From Treponema sp. (GTDB lineage: Bacteria > Spirochaetota > Spirochaetia > Treponematales > Breznakiellaceae): 5,863 nucleotides of DNA. The notes under the pieces were generated by a model. The model saw only the letters and a list, made by a program, of their open reading frames with translations. It was not told where the DNA came from and searched no databases. The stretch lies in contig JAIRXT010000212.1 in assembly GCA_031268125.1 (NCBI GenBank), forward strand, positions 1 through 5,863. The letters run 5' to 3'. This document shows, one piece after another, positions 4,038 to 5,863 of the stretch (position 1 is the first letter of the stretch; every line of letters begins with the position of its first letter). The position numbers and the translations under genes are program-made.

Positions 4038-5783
4038 GTGGGTATGTGTCATCAAAAAGGGTTGTACGCCTTAATTACGGCGGGTGCGCTTAGTCTCCTG
4101 GGCGCCTGCAATCAGTTTGATACCGTTCTGCCCTCTATCGGGAGCTACCAGGTAAACGCTCTGGTCAACAACGTTTCGCTGGACAAATATTCGGTCATTG
4201 CGGCAAACGATACGGTGCTGCCCTACTTTTCCAACTCTGTAGCCGGGGACCCGGACCTTGCCGGGCTGGTAGTGTACCTGGAAGATTCTGCCGGAAATCC
4301 GGCGGGGAACCGGGTTCACTACACGACCATCCCGGTAGAGGAGCTTACGGGGACCGGGCCTGACGTGCAGCCTGCGGAGCCTGAATCCGGCGCTGATGCG
4401 GATGTTACCGGGGCCGATCCCAATAGTGAAACGGACGGCGGCGAAACAGAAACGCTAGAGGCGGCTGCGGATACACCGGCAGCGGCAGATACTCCGCCAA
4501 AGGACCTTTTTATACCGGTGGACGGCTTTACCGGGCGGCTTCCCCCCTTCTTTGTACCCCCGGATCTTGAGGTTGGCTATTATACGATGGTATTTGAAAT
4601 CCAGGGGAGGCAGGACCGGTTAGGCCGGAGCAGCCGCCAGATTTACTATATCGGGAACCGGAAATTTGAAGGCGGGGGAATCCACTACTATTTGCCGGAG
4701 CTTTACGGGAGCGCCCATCTGGTACCCCAGGGGGTCAAGGTGCTGCTGGAAACTCAGGTGGAATACGGGGAAGGGCTTGAACCGTACATTATCTGGTACA
4801 ACGGCAGCCACCGGATTGGTGAAGGTTTTGTGGAAAACGGCGCCGCGCAACTGCTGTGGGATGCTCCCCGGCAGACCGGATTCCACACAATCCGGGCGGA
4901 ATTATTCCCCCTGATGCCTCTGGCCGCGCTGAAAGGACAGATTGGGGAACTTTCCCTGCCGGTTTCCGCCGGAACCAAAAACGCATCCCATTCCCTGCAA
5001 AACGGGAATTTCCTTTACCGTTACCAACTCACCGGGAACTTGCAGGATACCGGGAAAAGGGCGGACCTGCGGGGGACAACGCCGGCGGTGTGGCGCCCGG
5101 CAAAACAAATCTACGGCCTTGCCCTGAACGCAGGGGACCGCTACGAAGCCCCGCCGGAGGTTTTGAATGAAAAGACCGCCGGGGGATTTTTCCGTTTCTT
5201 TATCCGCTTTTCCCCGCTGAATGACGGGCCGGTCTTCGGCGCCCGCCTGGGAAATGCGGCGCAGCAGGCGGTCCTTGGCCTTTCCGCCAGAGAAAACGCC
5301 CTGCACCTTGAACTGGAAACCCGGGACGGGAAGCTTTTAAGCGATCCTCTGGAAATAAACGGGACCGGGGGGGCCTTTACCGGGGTGGTGATTGATGTGA
5401 TGGTCCGCGAAACGGGGCTTGGGGTCTACCTGAAAACGGCGGATTCCCCCTACCCTGTCCCGGAATCATCCCCGGAGAAGGCAGCGGATGTCCGGCTTGT
5501 GTCCTTCCCGGACCCGGAAATGTTTCTGGAACTGCTCCTGGAAGCGCCTTTGCAGGGGGAACTGCGTTCCTGGCTGGGGGAAGGAGAAACGGACGGCAGG
5601 CAAAAGGCGGAAAATTCTCCTGATTTTGCCTACGCCGCTCCCGCGGAAGATCCGCCCGCTTCCCCCGCGGCCTCCGGGCCCATAGCGGTGGTAGACGAAT
5701 TTACGGCGCTGTTTTACACGGTTATAGAACCCGTTGAGGAGGAACCCCCGGCCCCGGAGGAACCTGTTCCGGCAGACAGCTAG
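4038..5783 (+). CDS. Hypothetical lipoprotein with probable concanavalin/LamG-like domain
   Basis: This 581-residue protein carries a lipoprotein signal, with Lys7, a hydrophobic core and lipobox LGAC with Cys24. Residues 25-107 form a small unrecognised domain. Residues 108-155 are an Asp/Glu/Ala/Pro/Thr-rich linker. Residues 156-310 look like one or two immunoglobulin-like beta-sandwiches (GYYTMVFEIQGR; VKVLLETQVEYG...IIWYNG...TIRAELFPL). Residues about 315-515 have alternating beta-strand sequence with GGFFRFFIRFSP (382-393), VLGLSA and VVIDVMV, typical of concanavalin A/LamG-type jelly rolls. The tail (about 525-581) is Pro/Glu/Ala-rich. No catalytic motif is seen, so a structural or glycan/protein-binding role is possible but unproven. 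GTG 4038 and ATG 4044 are both possible starts. Neither has a good Shine-Dalgarno site, since GGTGG touches the start itself, so initiation may be weak or unusual. It is probably co-transcribed with the gene at 5815. Confidence 0.8.
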   Translation: MGMCHQKGLYALITAGALSLLGACNQFDTVLPSIGSYQVNALVNNVSLDKYSVIAANDTVLPYFSNSVAGDPDLAGLVVYLEDSAGNPAGNRVHYTTIPVEELTGTGPDVQPAEPESGADADVTGADPNSETDGGETETLEAAADTPAAADTPPKDLFIPVDGFTGRLPPFFVPPDLEVGYYTMVFEIQGRQDRLGRSSRQIYYIGNRKFEGGGIHYYLPELYGSAHLVPQGVKVLLETQVEYGEGLEPYIIWYNGSHRIGEGFVENGAAQLLWDAPRQTGFHTIRAELFPLMPLAALKGQIGELSLPVSAGTKNASHSLQNGNFLYRYQLTGNLQDTGKRADLRGTTPAVWRPAKQIYGLALNAGDRYEAPPEVLNEKTAGGFFRFFIRFSPLNDGPVFGARLGNAAQQAVLGLSARENALHLELETRDGKLLSDPLEINGTGGAFTGVVIDVMVRETGLGVYLKTADSPYPVPESSPEKAADVRLVSFPDPEMFLELLLEAPLQGELRSWLGEGETDGRQKAENSPDFAYAAPAEDPPASPAASGPIAVVDEFTALFYTVIEPVEEEPPAPEEPVPADS

Positions 5784-5800
5784 GCCTCCCTTCCGGCACA

Positions 5801-5806
5801 AAAGGA
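5801..5806 (+). promoter_or_regulatory. Ribosome binding site for the gene starting at 5815
   Basis: AAAGGA lies eight bases before ATG 5815, in the 31-base gap after the lipoprotein stop codon. No terminator-like hairpin lies in this gap, so the two genes are probably one operon. Confidence 0.6.
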
Positions 5807-5814
5807 TTACCACT

Positions 5815-5863
5815 ATGGAAACTGCTCTGCTTTGGGGGCTGGACCTGATCCGGTCGATCCAGT
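5815..5863 (+). CDS. Start of a downstream gene, possibly an integral membrane protein (partial)
   Basis: Only 16 residues are visible, METALLWGLDLIRSIQ, before the window ends. The start is supported by AAAGGA eight bases upstream and by close spacing to the preceding lipoprotein gene. The short amphipathic opening with WGLDLIRxIQ is reminiscent of the N-terminus of membrane-bound PAP2-type phosphatases in treponemes, but this is recall from a very short piece and should not be used as an annotation without the rest of the gene. Confidence 0.55.
   Translation, partial: METALLWGLDLIRSIQ

Noticed and set aside
4666..5170. Plus- and minus-strand alternative frames inside the second lipoprotein gene
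   Set aside because: They are off-frame translations rich in Arg, Gly and Pro, as expected from high-GC coding DNA; the 581-residue frame explains the region.

Overview
The window reads as accessory, surface-oriented DNA from a spirochete, most likely a Treponema of the moderately high-GC kind found in termite guts. This is inferred from relaxed treponeme-style lipoboxes (LTAC, LGAC), the GGGV...FTM...STI glycine-rich beta-helix repeat style, GC-rich codon use and Shine-Dalgarno sites. No rRNA, tRNA, CRISPR array, transposase or core housekeeping gene is present, so the assignment is moderate and not proven.

Layout. Bases 1-124 form a MITE-like element (family A) with 29-bp inverted ends (27/29 matching). 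Bases 125-318 hold a candidate promoter (172-199) and a leader. A well-placed ribosome binding site and ATG at 319 open a reading frame that runs through a 22-base poly-C tract (377-398). Directly after the tract come a second ribosome binding site (402-407) and the ATG (413) of a 907-residue lipoprotein (413-3136). The two starts are in different frames at the present tract length. The lipoprotein has a signal peptide made of 12-bp LLTA repeats, an unrecognised N-terminal domain and a long right-handed beta-helix region of about eleven GGGV units.

Bases 3137-4037 are a 900-bp gene-poor stretch packed with repeats. It begins with a decayed duplicate of the lipoprotein gene's own 5' end (3171-3248). 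Then follow a 48-bp repeat (B1), two copies of a 160-bp repeat about 260 bp apart (C1, C2) enclosing a second family A element, a second copy of the 48-bp repeat (B2), and a 128-bp hairpin element D with a perfect 27-bp inverted repeat. A good candidate promoter (3945-3972) lies just outside D and faces a second, 581-residue lipoprotein (4038-5783). This has a beta-sandwich middle, a probable concanavalin/LamG-like fold and acidic low-complexity linkers. Thirty-one bases later another gene starts (5815) and runs off the window; its 16 visible residues look like the start of an integral membrane protein.

How it may work together. The best candidate for a distinctive system is a contingency (phase-variation) switch on a surface beta-helix lipoprotein. 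One-base changes in the poly-C tract would make the upstream start (i) fuse in frame to the lipoprotein, (ii) run on out of frame across its start, as now, or (iii) stop 13 bases after its ATG, which favours coupled translation. The duplicated signal-peptide segment and the family A elements on both sides also make the gene a recombination-prone cassette. The sequence features are directly visible; the switching itself is inference.
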